Assembly: GCF_025685605.1 (NCBI RefSeq)
Contig: NZ_JAGTUT010000001.1
Span: 1,302,001-1,366,000, forward strand
Direction: 5' to 3'
Origin: Granulicella arctica
GTDB lineage: Bacteria > Acidobacteriota > Terriglobia > Terriglobales > Acidobacteriaceae
Length of the DNA stretch: 64,000 nt
Numbering within the stretch: position 1 is the stretch's first letter; each line of letters begins with the position of its first letter. The notes under the pieces were generated by a model, which saw nothing but the letters and a program-made list of their open reading frames with translations, was not told the DNA's origin and searched no databases. This document shows positions 9,920 to 18,831 of this stretch, piece by piece. Both the position numbers and the translations under genes were made by a program.

Positions 9920-10094
9920 TTCCCGAGTAAATCTCCTGCGAACCGTGGATTTGAACATGTGAGGTTCGAGGACATTGCAGCGAATACTGGCCGAACTCGG
10001 GTGCGCATCATGCTACTGTCAAGACAAAGAAAATGTGTTATGCACGATCTTTGAGGATGATATGCAATATCACGATCGATAGATTAGACCTTGC
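9920..10094 (+). pseudogene. TetR/AcrR-family regulator remnant divergent from the RND operon
   Basis: Two adjoining frames encode pieces of a TetR DNA-binding domain. Frame starting CGT 9944 gives RGFEHVRFEDIAANTGRTR (to 10000). After a one-base shift the next frame reads DKENVLCTIFEDDMQYHDR from 10023 until a TAG. Together they match the TetR consensus of helix-turn-helix followed by the KENLF..FE segment. No intact start or C-terminal domain is found; weak traces (MARERTLHEFYDKYHE) continue to about 10230. The position opposite the efflux operon is where its repressor normally sits, so I infer that regulation has been lost. The rest of 9729-10389 holds no gene; a CACATG/CATGTG dyad (9790-9814) about 60-85 bases upstream of the adaptor start is a possible operator. 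Confidence 0.6.
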
Positions 10095-10389
10095 TCCATG
10101 CCTATCTACTATTGAGAAGTGTGTGGGAGCATTGGGCGAACATCGTAGCGCTGAGCATGGCTCGTGAACGCACATTGCATGAATTCTATGACAAATACCA
10201 CGAATCAGATAGCCGGCAAGCTCGCATCATCTGAACTTCATATATCGCCGATGGGCATTGCTGTTTGTTGAGGTGTATAGATAGGTTGGCCTCGCAATAA
10301 AGACCATTGGCTGTCGACTTGAAGTGACGCTAAATCAAGTGCCACGAAGGCTGGTCGAGCGCATGCCCCACTTGATTAGGCGTGCCTGA

Positions 10390-11187
10390 TTAGGCGTGGT
10401 TTCTGATTTGGACATACTTCTTATAGGCTGCGATCCAATCGCTAGCGATGGCGCGCTGGGCCGACGCTAAATCAATCTGCTGGTTGCAAACCATGACGTG
10501 CAGGTGATCTTCCAAAGCATCTTTGAGATGGGCGTTCCAGACTTTCGAGCTGTTGGGTTCTGGCCACAAATTGCCCAAGTCGGCTGTTCCTCCAAGTTGG
10601 GGGTTGATTAGATAATCGACCTGGTAGTCATTTGCGGGTGCGTCGGTGATGCCATACTCCTTGAAGATGGCTTGCTTTATGGTAGGTGAGACATCGGGGT
10701 CGAGATCGCCATCTTGTTGGTTACATATCTCAGAGAGGCTAACTGGGCGCGTCACGCCGGGAGTAAGTCCACTATCCGGGCGAAGGCGGGTTTCGAGTTG
10801 AGGCATATGACTAGAGTCGAAGAGATGGCCCTGCCAATCGAACATATTACAGCTAAGGACGGCTACGGCGATGGCTGCGTAAAGATAGATCTCAGGACCC
10901 GTCAATGGAGTGGCGGACAGCAGTCCGCGTTTCAACTTCGGAGCAGCATCCATTCCCAGCTTAATCAAATAGTGCGGCGCGCTTTCAAATTCCACCGGTG
11001 CAGCAATCGAAGCGCGGTTCAGCCTTGAGATATTCGCCGTGACATCTTCGAATTCTCGCTTTCTTGAGCGACATTCGGAACATTCAGCGAGATGTTTCTG
11101 CGCATAGTTAGCTGCTCGATGGGAAATCTCACCATCAAGGAAACCGACAAGTTCTTTATCGTTTAAATGACCTCTTCGCCCAAACAT
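10390..11187 (-). CDS. Anti-sigma factor with zinc-finger (ZAS) domain and one membrane segment
   Basis: 265 residues. The start ATG 11187 is chosen because GAGGTAA lies just upstream, inside the end of the sigma gene; an earlier ATG at 11202 would overlap sigma. Residues ~7-40 form a ZAS domain with the motif His32-x3-Cys36-x2-Cys39 (KHLAECSEC). A single hydrophobic stretch (YLYAAIAVAVLSCNMF, about residue 108-123) suggests a membrane anchor with a C-terminal periplasmic domain of ~140 residues that I do not recognise. ZAS proteins bind and silence ECF sigma factors; the gene directly upstream is one, four bases away. Confidence 0.8.
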   Translation of the reverse strand: MFGRRGHLNDKELVGFLDGEISHRAANYAQKHLAECSECRSRKREFEDVTANISRLNRASIAAPVEFESAPHYLIKLGMDAAPKLKRGLLSATPLTGPEIYLYAAIAVAVLSCNMFDWQGHLFDSSHMPQLETRLRPDSGLTPGVTRPVSLSEICNQQDGDLDPDVSPTIKQAIFKEYGITDAPANDYQVDYLINPQLGGTADLGNLWPEPNSSKVWNAHLKDALEDHLHVMVCNQQIDLASAQRAIASDWIAAYKKYVQIRNHA

Positions 11188-11191
11188 TGAG

Positions 11192-11758
11192 TTACCTCGC
11201 ATTCATTTGCCCCAGCCGGGAGAGCGAACGCACGAGTATCGTGGCGACAGTACCCAACGATACTCCGACAACCCCTGCTATCTCACGATAGGTCAGGCCC
11301 TCCGCGCGAAGTTGTAGACAACGCTGGTCTCGATCTGGAAGTGTGCGGTAGACCCTCAACAGGTCTGCATGCTGCTCACCCGCAATCGCTATTTCCTCTG
11401 GATTCAGTTCGCTGGTATAGTGCTCCTCCGGCGTATAGGCATCCAGTTGAGTTAGCCGCGCGCGACTCTGAATTAACATCCGGCGCCGCAGTGCAAGGTT
11501 GTGCGTCACCCGAAAAATCCAAGCGCGCAGGTTGCTTCGCGAGCGCCTTTTCCGCAGGTGATGAAACAAAGCCAGGAATACCTCTTGAAGAATATCCTCG
11601 CCGTCACACTGAGCCAGCCCAAACGACACCGCATACCGAAGAACCGGCATCCGCAGTAAGTCGAACAGCGCCAGCATCTCTTGGTCAAGCGGCATTGGCA
11701 CGGCATCACTCTGTGTGAGAAAAAGTCCAACAGCCGAATTGGAAGATGCCCGCTCCAT
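11192..11758 (-). CDS. RNA polymerase sigma factor, ECF (sigma-70) family
   Basis: 188 residues with region 2 (DGEDILQEVFLALFHHL, then NLRAWIFRVTHNLALRRR) and region 4 (LPDRDQRCLQLRAEGLTYREIAGVVGVSLGTVATILVRSL, given here only as a span near residues 130-180). Regions 1.1 and 3 are absent, as in ECF factors. It is followed at once by a zinc-finger anti-sigma gene and is divergent from a TonB-dependent receptor 127 bases away, so autoregulation and control of the receptor are likely. N-terminal ~25 residues are non-conserved; Met22 is an alternative start. Confidence 0.9.
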   Translation of the reverse strand: MERASSNSAVGLFLTQSDAVPMPLDQEMLALFDLLRMPVLRYAVSFGLAQCDGEDILQEVFLALFHHLRKRRSRSNLRAWIFRVTHNLALRRRMLIQSRARLTQLDAYTPEEHYTSELNPEEIAIAGEQHADLLRVYRTLPDRDQRCLQLRAEGLTYREIAGVVGVSLGTVATILVRSLSRLGQMNAR

Positions 11759-11885
11759 TGTTCGCTCTCATTATTCACTATCCCGCAGTTCAAAAATCCT
11801 GAACAGAATCGCTCTAGGCGGAATACATCAGTAGAAAACCGACATTCACAAGCAGCAACGAGGCTCCAGGCTCGAAAGGTAACGC

Positions 11886-14630
11886 ATGTGCTTCCGCAAC
11901 CTCGCAGCATTTCTACTGTTTGTAGCTATCTCACCCCTCGTTGCACAAGTTCAACCTATCGGCGAGATCAAACTCCACATCACCGACCCCTCAGGTGCAT
12001 CTCTTCAGGTTGCCGGTCGCATCAACGGTCCTGGAGGCATGTCCCGAACCCTCCAGACTGACGAGCAGGGCAAACTCGACCTGACGGGCCTCGCCCCCGG
12101 CCACTACCGTCTCCAGATCGCCCGTAGCGGCTTCGTTCCCCAGAGTCTCAGCATAGATCTCACATCCACCATGCTCGTCTCCCGCGAGATCAAATTAGGC
12201 GTCCAAGGTACATCGACTTCGGTCAATGTGTTCTCGCTCACACCCATCGGCCAGGCCGACCAGTCGTTTGATCAGATCCCCGTTTCGCTTCAAGGTATTA
12301 CAGCCAAGAACCTCGAAGACAGTAACGCCCTTGACCTCGCCGACCTCATGAACAAGCATCTCACCAGTGTCTTCGTTAACGAGAACGTCGGCAACCCCTA
12401 CCAACCGGATATCAACTACCGCGGCTACACTGCCTCGCCTCTCCTTGGCACACCCGAAGGTCTTTCCGTGTACCTTGATGGCGTTCGCCAAAACCAGCCC
12501 TTCGGTGATGTAGTCGCCTGGGACCTTATTCCCAAGATTGCCATCCGCGACATGGCTCTCATCCCGGGATCCGATCCAGTTTACGGTCTGAACACCTTAG
12601 GCGGCGCCATCTCTGTCCACACCAAAGATGGTCTTACTACACCGGGTGCCAGCCTTCAGATCACCGGCGGCAAGTTCGGTCGGCGAAGTGGAGAAGGCGA
12701 GATCGGAGGTCTGCTACCCCATGGGTACAACTACTACGTCGCCGGCAACCTGTACCGCGAAGACGGCTGGCGGCAGTACTCTTCTACCGAGGTTCGCCAG
12801 TCTTTCGCAAAGCTTGGCTGGTCTGATGCGAAAACTACCTTCTCTCTCGCCGGAGCATACGCCGACAACTGGCTGACCGGCAACGGCACCTCCGACTTCC
12901 GCTTCCTCAAAACGGATTACAGCAGTGTCAACACCATTCCGGACGTCACTTGGGATCGCTCACCCTCGCTCACCCTGAACGCGACCCACGCCCTCTCCGA
13001 TAAACTTATTCTCTCCAGCAATGCTTACTATCGCTATGTCCGCACGGACAGTTCCAACGGCGATCTGAATGACGACTCCTTCGACCAGTCACTCTACAAC
13101 CTCTCGGCCGCCGACATCGCCGCACTCAAAGCCGCGGGCTACACCGGCTTCCCAATCACGGGCAATGTCACTAGCGAGCCCACTCCTTTCTGGCGCTGCC
13201 TTGCCCAAGTACTTGAAGATCAGGGCAACGGCGAGCCCTCCGAAAAGTGCGACGGCATCGTTACCCGCACCACCGACAAGCAGAACAGCTACGGTCTCTC
13301 CGGTCTGATGACTTGGCGCAGGAAGCATAACCGGCTAATCATCGGCGCCGGCTGGGATCGCGGCACCTCCACCTACAAGCAGCTCTCTCAGCTCGCCTAT
13401 CTCAACCCAGACAATGTTTCCTTCACGCTCGTTGACGCCTTCATTGACGGCTCAATAATGTCTGGTGGCAATCCTGTCGACACCCGTGTCCAGCTCCACG
13501 GAATTGTCAATACTCCAAGCATCTACGCGACCGACACTCTCACCTACGGGTCGGTTAGCCTCACCTTATCCGGTCGCTACAACCATACGGCTCTCGATAA
13601 TTTGGATTATCTTCCTGTCTCGGCCGCGCGCGGCAATCTCACCAGCACGAACACCTTCCAGCGTTTCAATCCCGCAGTTGGCCTGACCTACAAGCTCTCT
13701 CGTTTCTTCAACACATACTTCAATTACAGCGAAGCCAGCCGCTCTCCCACCTCTATCGAATTGGGCTGCTCCGATCCGAACGAACCTTGCAATCTGCCGA
13801 ATGCGCTCGTAAGCGACCCTCCACTCAAGCAGGTCGTCTCCCGCACCTTCGAGGCCGGTATTCGCTCGAACGGAGAGAGTACCTTCCACTGGAGCGCTGA
13901 TTATTTCTTCGGGCAGAACTCCAGCGATCTACTCTTCGTCGCGTCGGAACAAACTGGCTTCGGCTATTTCCTAAACTTCGGCAAAACCCGCCGCGATGGT
14001 ATCGAACTGGAATTGGGGGAAGACTGGAGTCACTGGAGCCTGGGCGGCAACTACACCTTCCTCAACGCTACCTACCAGAGCCCCCAGACCATTGATGGGG
14101 GCAGTAACAGCACAAACGACAGCGCTCTTGCCGGACTCAAGGGCATCGATGACGACATCCACATCGTCCCCGGGGACTACATCCCCCAGGTTCCCCGTAA
14201 CCTCCTCAAGCTCTATGGTCAGTACAAGCCGTCGTCAAAGCTCACGGCCGAGCTCGACATTCTCGCTGCCGGATCCTCCTTCGCCCGCGGCAATGAGAAT
14301 AATCTCGACCAGCCCGACGGCGTCTACTATCTCGGCTCCGGCAAGTCCGCCGGTTACGGCGTCGCCAGCATCGGTGCGCACTATCAGATCCGGCCTCGCA
14401 TCCAGCTCTTCGTTCAGGCAAACAATCTACTGGATAAGCACTACTCTACCGGCGCCCAACTCGGCACGACCCCCTTCGACAACAATGATCACTTGGTGGC
14501 TCGGCCCTTCGGAATTCCCAATGGCAGCGGCGCTGGCACCATCCCCATCCGCACCTCCACCTTCCTTGCTCCCGGAACTCCCTTCAACATCTACGGCGGT
14601 TTCAAGATTACCTTGTGGAACAAACATTAG
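11886..14630 (+). CDS. TonB-dependent outer-membrane receptor with carboxypeptidase-regulatory-like N-terminus
   Basis: 914 residues: signal peptide (MCFRNLAAFLLFVAISPLVA), a carboxypeptidase-regulatory-like beta-sandwich (about 25-110, LTGLAPGHYRLQIARSGF), a plug domain (about 125-250, with DLADLMNKHL, GLSVYLDGVRQNQPFGD and NTLGGAISVHTK), and a C-terminal barrel with VQANNLLDKHYSTGAQ near the end. It imports a siderophore, vitamin or glycan fragment at the expense of TonB energy; the ligand is not shown. No STN signalling domain is visible, so direct FecA-type contact with the neighbouring sigma/anti-sigma pair is not established. No cobalamin riboswitch is seen in the 127-base leader. Confidence 0.9.
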   Translation: MCFRNLAAFLLFVAISPLVAQVQPIGEIKLHITDPSGASLQVAGRINGPGGMSRTLQTDEQGKLDLTGLAPGHYRLQIARSGFVPQSLSIDLTSTMLVSREIKLGVQGTSTSVNVFSLTPIGQADQSFDQIPVSLQGITAKNLEDSNALDLADLMNKHLTSVFVNENVGNPYQPDINYRGYTASPLLGTPEGLSVYLDGVRQNQPFGDVVAWDLIPKIAIRDMALIPGSDPVYGLNTLGGAISVHTKDGLTTPGASLQITGGKFGRRSGEGEIGGLLPHGYNYYVAGNLYREDGWRQYSSTEVRQSFAKLGWSDAKTTFSLAGAYADNWLTGNGTSDFRFLKTDYSSVNTIPDVTWDRSPSLTLNATHALSDKLILSSNAYYRYVRTDSSNGDLNDDSFDQSLYNLSAADIAALKAAGYTGFPITGNVTSEPTPFWRCLAQVLEDQGNGEPSEKCDGIVTRTTDKQNSYGLSGLMTWRRKHNRLIIGAGWDRGTSTYKQLSQLAYLNPDNVSFTLVDAFIDGSIMSGGNPVDTRVQLHGIVNTPSIYATDTLTYGSVSLTLSGRYNHTALDNLDYLPVSAARGNLTSTNTFQRFNPAVGLTYKLSRFFNTYFNYSEASRSPTSIELGCSDPNEPCNLPNALVSDPPLKQVVSRTFEAGIRSNGESTFHWSADYFFGQNSSDLLFVASEQTGFGYFLNFGKTRRDGIELELGEDWSHWSLGGNYTFLNATYQSPQTIDGGSNSTNDSALAGLKGIDDDIHIVPGDYIPQVPRNLLKLYGQYKPSSKLTAELDILAAGSSFARGNENNLDQPDGVYYLGSGKSAGYGVASIGAHYQIRPRIQLFVQANNLLDKHYSTGAQLGTTPFDNNDHLVARPFGIPNGSGAGTIPIRTSTFLAPGTPFNIYGGFKITLWNKH

Positions 14631-14780
14631 TGGCTACATGCCAGAGCGTTCCAGATGCTGTAACGCTGGACAAGTGGTATCAAAATCTCTTCCAGAACCA
14701 CAAATCAATCGGTGACTTTGACTCAAACGAAAAGCAAGTAAGAGACGCCCACCTCTCGGATCGGAAGTCAGCCTCCTAAG

Positions 14781-15167
14781 CTAGCCCTTTTGCTGAAAGA
14801 TACCTTCGAGCTCAAAGTGTGCTTCATCCTCCAGCCACTTGTGAAGAAAACCTCTTGCTGGATGACGGCGTTCGGTCTTGACCAGCCTCCTCCCCGCTTC
14901 ACAAAGGATCGCGATGGCCTGCCTGTTCGCTTTAGGTGAGCCTCGACGACCCTCAAGTTGCTCCAATACTAGGTATTGAGTCGCGCTGTACAGCTTTCTA
15001 GCTGCCAACTCCATATCGGAAACACCGCGGCGGCGTTCAAAGAGGCGAGGGGTTGGCTGGCTACGCATCAGTGCAGCAATCGAGATCATCTCAGGCATAG
15101 GATTCTCATGGCTATCACCTAAGATCGGCAAATTGGCTTGGATGATTAGCCATCTCACCAACGTCAT
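14781..15167 (-). CDS. Hypothetical protein
   Basis: Up to 128 residues; Met24 or Met27 are alternative starts and no clear ribosome-binding site separates them. The C-terminal ~85 residues are mainly helical, with many Arg/Glu and the stretches VSDMELAARKLYSATQYLV and ANRQAIAILCEAGRRLV. There is no signal peptide or membrane segment. I do not recognise the family. It stands alone between the TonB receptor and a receptor fragment. Even codon use and a plausible amphipathic pattern make it more likely real than a chance frame. Confidence 0.45.
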   Translation of the reverse strand: MTLVRWLIIQANLPILGDSHENPMPEMISIAALMRSQPTPRLFERRRGVSDMELAARKLYSATQYLVLEQLEGRRGSPKANRQAIAILCEAGRRLVKTERRHPARGFLHKWLEDEAHFELEGIFQQKG

Positions 15168-15414
15168 CTTTAGACTGGCGAACAGCTAGGTAGCAATCGT
15201 TCAGAAGCAACATACGGGCCTGCCAAGCGCAATGATCAAATCTGATAGTGGTCCCGCAATTGAAGGGCTCGCAAAAGTATGTAACCCCGCCAGAACATAC
15301 ACGTCGAGAAACCAAGCAGAATTCCTCAGAATTGCATGAGTGGGTATGCGACTTCCTCCCTGCGGAAGCTTTTTCGGCTGCGCATCGTCAACATGAGAAA
15401 TAAAACTCATTTCG

Positions 15415-15996
15415 TTGTACGGGAACTTTACCTACCAGCTACCGGTGGGCCGCGGCCGCACCTTCTTCTCCAGCGATTCCCGCTGGCTGGATGAGGTAAT
15501 CGGCGACTGGGACGTCAGCGATCTGGTGGCCTACCACAGCGGCAACGGGCCGGGCACGTCGTCGAGCGCCTTCGTGGCGAGCTACTCGAACGATGCGCCG
15601 GGTATTCTGGTCGGCAGCCCAGTTCTTTTGCGCCGCCGTTTGGACAAGATCGGTAATCAACTGTTTATGCTCGATAATCCGACAGCAGCAGCTGCGGCAT
15701 TCACCGGCCCGCTAGGCTTCCAGATCGCAGTCGGAACAACCTGCGTGGACCACCATTCTTCAATCTTGATTCGGCCTTGGCAAAGACCTTCCCGGTAGTT
15801 CCAGGGAGATCAACTTGAAGTTCCGTGCAGATGCCTTCAACGTGCTAAACCATCCGAATTTCTTAGCGCCGGGTGAAACCTCTAGCCAAGTGACGTGAGC
15901 CAGCCTGGCAGCTTCGGTCAGCTTACAGGTATGAATTCCGGCGCCAATGGCATCACGTTTCGCATGTTGCAATTGGCTCTCCGGTTGGAGTTCTAA
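15415..15996 (+). pseudogene. 3' fragment of an Oar-like TonB-dependent receptor
   Basis: Pieces of a receptor barrel end appear in all three frames: YGNFTYQLPVGRGRTFF, EVIGDWDVSDLVAYHSG (from 15415); FFNLDSALAKTFPVVPG (from ~15756); LKFRADAFNVLNHPNFLAPG (~15812); and GSFGQLTGMNSGANGITF ending at TAA 15994-15996. GRGRxFF..., DxFNVLNHPNF and the final LxLRLEF are hallmarks of Oar-type receptors. The first ~80% of the gene is missing and at least two frameshifts have followed. No donor copy of this exact sequence is in the window. Confidence 0.75.
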
Positions 15997-16280
15997 TGCT
16001 CAACAAAGCCTAAAACGCCGGAACTCTGTGAGATCACTCGCAACCCTTCGGCCTTTGGATGAATTAGACCTTTGCAAATGATCAAGATTACAAGTTAAAT
16101 TGTTTGACCTATTCATAGTTCCGTCACCTCGTCGCGAACCGGGCCCAGCTTCCCACTATCGTTCGGAAGCTTATTGTGAGCGCAGCTTCTCCCATCCCAA
16201 CGGTTGGCTTCGAAGTCGAACTCAGACCATTTTCGCGCTAGATTGATCTCGGGTCCTGAATAAATGAGGGCCATCAACTT
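15997..16280. other. Non-coding stretch
   Basis: No frame with protein-like character, hairpin or repeat is seen here; it is bounded by degraded genes and is probably eroded sequence. Confidence 0.4.
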
Positions 16281-16544
16281 TTACTCATCGGTGCTCATAC
16301 CCAGCTTCACCTTCTTGCTCTCAACGGCAGATGCAGTTGCCGGATCAGTGATCAACCCATCAATTGTCTTCTTAAGATCTTCGGGTGTCATTGTGTCCAG
16401 CCCAGGAAGCTTCACGTTCACTTCCGTACGGCACGAGACGGAGTGAGGCTTGAAATGTTTTGGAGCAACAAAAGGGATTTTTGGCGTTGCGCGATCTAGC
16501 GTGACAAGTCCGCGGACGCCTGCCTTGTTCAAGTTGACCTTCAT
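16281..16544 (-). CDS. Small hypothetical protein
   Basis: An 87-residue frame starting MKVNLNKAGVRGLVTLD. It has a regular alternation of beta-like segments and ends in a helix (DLKKTIDGLITDPATASAVE, then KKVKLGM). No signal peptide or cysteine pair. I do not recognise it, and the surroundings are decayed, so it may be a remnant. No convincing ribosome-binding site is visible. Confidence 0.3.
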   Translation of the reverse strand: MKVNLNKAGVRGLVTLDRATPKIPFVAPKHFKPHSVSCRTEVNVKLPGLDTMTPEDLKKTIDGLITDPATASAVESKKVKLGMSTDE

Positions 16545-16762
16545 TTCAGTGGAATGGTACGAGTCGAAGCACATGATTTTGCAGCGTGACAGTCGATCCC
16601 CAAGAAGGAATCCTTTGCCTGACCCGCCTCGTTACATCCTGAGAAATATCCGCTAGAAAGCGGACGTCGCCTACGAAACAAATGCCCTACCACTGCTGCA
16701 AGGTTGGCTCTGGGTGCTTACAGTTCCTCAAACTGATCTTGATTGGCCAGTCGGCCGTTTGG

Positions 16763-16985
16763 TCAGTTGAGCGATCCAAGCAGATTTATGTCACCCTTTT
16801 CAAGTTCAAGACCAAACACGTCCAGGTTCTGGATCTGGCGTTCACCAGTGGCTGGTTTTGGAAGCGGAATGGCACCAAGCTGATGATGCCATCGCGCACG
16901 TAGCCGCTGGGATTCTGGCTTGACGCACAATCGCCAATGCACGTTTGAGATAAGGCAGCCATCGAAACGTGCGTTGGCCTGTTCT
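16763..16985 (-). pseudogene. C-terminal remnant of an aldo/keto reductase
   Basis: The minus-strand frame ending at TGA 16765-16763 reads RWHHQLGAIPLPKPATGER followed by QIQNLDVFGLELEKGDINLL. This matches the end of the aldo/keto reductase fold (RWxLQxGxIPxPKSxxxER, then NLDVFxFEL). Upstream the same frame is open only for ~25 codons of unlike sequence, then has stops, so the TIM barrel is lost. It may once have belonged with the TetR/dehydrogenase pair at 17.1-18.8 kb. Confidence 0.6.
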
Positions 16986-17076
16986 CACTAGTCGAAGCGG
17001 CTATAGTCCCCGTTTGAAATAAAAAGTTACTTTTCAAAGTGCGATCTGAACTTAAATGCACTTCGGTGGTGGTGTC

Positions 17077-17691
17077 TCACGTTTTTTTCGCTTTCCGAGA
17101 ATCTGTCGATCGCTCCGAATGCGTTTTCAGAACGGAGTGGCTAACGCGAAAGTTGCTCAGAAAAGCCTTTATACCTCGCTCAAGTCCGCCCTTCGGACCA
17201 GATGGTCCGAAGGCACCGGAATGTTCAAGCGTGGCGTACCCATGCAGGAAGGCCCAGGTAGCTACAGCGGCAGCCGTATCGTCCAGCTGTCCAGAGACGG
17301 CGCTGGCGGCGTCTACCATCAGATCCCACACGGCTTTGCCGGCTCCTGACGCATACCGCTCGGGATGGTTGTGCTGTATGACGAACGTATAAAGCGGAAA
17401 CCGTTCCCTCGCGAACCGCAGATAGACTTCAACCACTCTTCGAAACCTGGTCTCCGGATCAGCGGTCGCTGCCGCGGCCCGAAACTCAACCAGCATTACA
17501 TTGAGTATCTCCTCGGCAACCGCAACTTCTAGCGCCTCCTTATCCGAAAAATAGCGGTATAAACTCGGCGCTTTCACGCCAAGCTCCGCGGCAACGGCTC
17601 TTAGTGACAGCCCGTCGGCGTCCCCATGTTCTACGAGGTGCACCGCCGTTTTCAAGATCTCTTTTGACGACAGGAACTTTGGATGAGCCAT
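17077..17691 (-). CDS. TetR/AcrR-family transcriptional regulator
   Basis: 204 residues. N-terminal helix-turn-helix with SLRAVAAELGVKAPSLYRYF (about residues 29-48) followed by DKEALEVAVAEEIL; the C-terminal ligand domain is of the WHG type (ATWAFLHGYATLEHSGAFG). ATG 17691 is only one base from a 15-base palindrome (17693-17707) and has no Shine-Dalgarno; a TACTAT element read on the minus strand inside that palindrome would start transcription at or next to the ATG, so the message may be leaderless (inference). It is divergent from a dehydrogenase and very probably represses both genes. Confidence 0.9.
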   Translation of the reverse strand: MAHPKFLSSKEILKTAVHLVEHGDADGLSLRAVAAELGVKAPSLYRYFSDKEALEVAVAEEILNVMLVEFRAAAATADPETRFRRVVEVYLRFARERFPLYTFVIQHNHPERYASGAGKAVWDLMVDAASAVSGQLDDTAAAVATWAFLHGYATLEHSGAFGPSGPKGGLERGIKAFLSNFRVSHSVLKTHSERSTDSRKAKKT

Positions 17692-17692
17692 T

Positions 17693-17743
17693 GCTTACAT
17701 AGTAAGCCTTGACAGGGTGGCGGGCTTGGCTTACGCTGTAAGT
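17693..17743. promoter_or_regulatory. Twin palindromic operators around a TTGACA promoter
   Basis: GCTTAC-ATA-GTAAGC (17693-17707) and GCTTAC-GCT-GTAAGT (17729-17743) are two copies of the same palindrome, 36 bases centre to centre. TTGACA (17709-17714) lies between them; 17 bases on, TACGCT (17732-17737) would be the -10 box for the dehydrogenase and lies inside the second copy. The geometry fits two TetR dimers blocking both divergent promoters. Confidence 0.7.
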
Positions 17744-17789
17744 CATCGAGCCGATCGTTGACTTGAGTCGATCACCAAGGAGAAGCAGT

Positions 17790-18791
17790 ATGGAAACCAC
17801 GATCCGAAAGGTACTTGTTCCCCACTTTGGAGATGAGAGTGTTCTACAGATCATTGAGGCAACAGTCGCGAGTCCACAGGTGGGTGAGGTGCAGGTACAA
17901 GTGCTACATTCCGTGGTCGCGGGTTCCGATGTCAACATGCGTCGCGGCCTGTATCCGTTTCAGAAGAAAGCGCCCTTGACGCCTGGTTACAGCATGATCG
18001 GCAGAGCGCTGGCGAATGGTCCGGGCTGCAAAAAATTTGCTCCAGGAACTCTGGTGGCCTGCCTCACCATCTATGGCTCTCAGGCAGAGCGAATGAATGT
18101 TCCAGAGAAGTTTGTATCACCGGTGCCAGAGGGACTAGACCTGCGTCAAGCCACCGCACTTATCCTTGACTGGATGACTGCCTACGAGATGCTCGAGCAC
18201 AGCGCCCATGTAAAGCGCGGTCAACGAATCTTCGTTCATGGCCTCAGCGGCGCAGTTGGCACAGCGCTTCTCCATCTGGCGCACCTTCGGGGAGCAGAAG
18301 TGTTCGGTACCGCTTCAGTGAGTAAGCACGCCGAACTGAGTGCAGCCGATGCCGTGGTCTTCGACTACAGGCAAAAAGATTGGATTCAACAGATGCAGCG
18401 CCTGGGAGGCGTGGACTCCGTGTTCGACCCTCTTGGATATCAGAGCTTCGATGAAAGCTATTCGATCCTGCGCAAAGGCGGTCTGCTGGTCGGCTACGGC
18501 CAGAACCTTCCCGCGCTGAGCAACGGGCCCCGGCCGTCCCCGCTGCCTATGATCCTCAAGCTGTTCGCTCGCAATCTTGCCTTCTGGTCAGGCAAGCGGA
18601 CCACCTTTTTTGGCTTATTCAGGGGTTCCAAGCACTTCGCTCCGGATCTGGCGTGCCTCTTCCGCATGCTCGGCGAAGGTCGCATCCGGGTTCCCATCAA
18701 GGCCGTATTTCCGCTGGCTGACGTTCAGGAGGCGCATCGCACGTACGCGCGAGGTAGCGGAGTCGGTTCAATTATCCTTGATGTTGCCTAG
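17790..18791 (+). CDS. Zinc-independent medium-chain dehydrogenase / quinone-oxidoreductase-like protein
   Basis: 333 residues starting at ATG 17790, preceded by AAGGAG; an earlier frame start at 17763 lies in the promoter. The N-terminal GroES-like domain has VLHSVVAGSDVNMRRGLYP and TPGYSMIGRALANG, without the cysteine/histidine set of the zinc enzymes. The Rossmann fold carries HGLSGAVGTALLHLA (about 154-168). It probably reduces a quinone, enone or similar electrophile with NAD(P)H. Control by the divergent TetR through the twin operators suggests induction by its substrate or a related toxic compound. Confidence 0.87.
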   Translation: METTIRKVLVPHFGDESVLQIIEATVASPQVGEVQVQVLHSVVAGSDVNMRRGLYPFQKKAPLTPGYSMIGRALANGPGCKKFAPGTLVACLTIYGSQAERMNVPEKFVSPVPEGLDLRQATALILDWMTAYEMLEHSAHVKRGQRIFVHGLSGAVGTALLHLAHLRGAEVFGTASVSKHAELSAADAVVFDYRQKDWIQQMQRLGGVDSVFDPLGYQSFDESYSILRKGGLLVGYGQNLPALSNGPRPSPLPMILKLFARNLAFWSGKRTTFFGLFRGSKHFAPDLACLFRMLGEGRIRVPIKAVFPLADVQEAHRTYARGSGVGSIILDVA

Positions 18792-18831
18792 CAGCAGGAG
18801 AAGAAGCGCGAATGAAGCGCCTCACGCTTGG

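Noticed and set aside
11759..11885. Cobalamin riboswitch upstream of the TonB receptor
   Set aside because: The 127-base leader is too short and lacks the B12-box core; nearness to the cob operon is not evidence.
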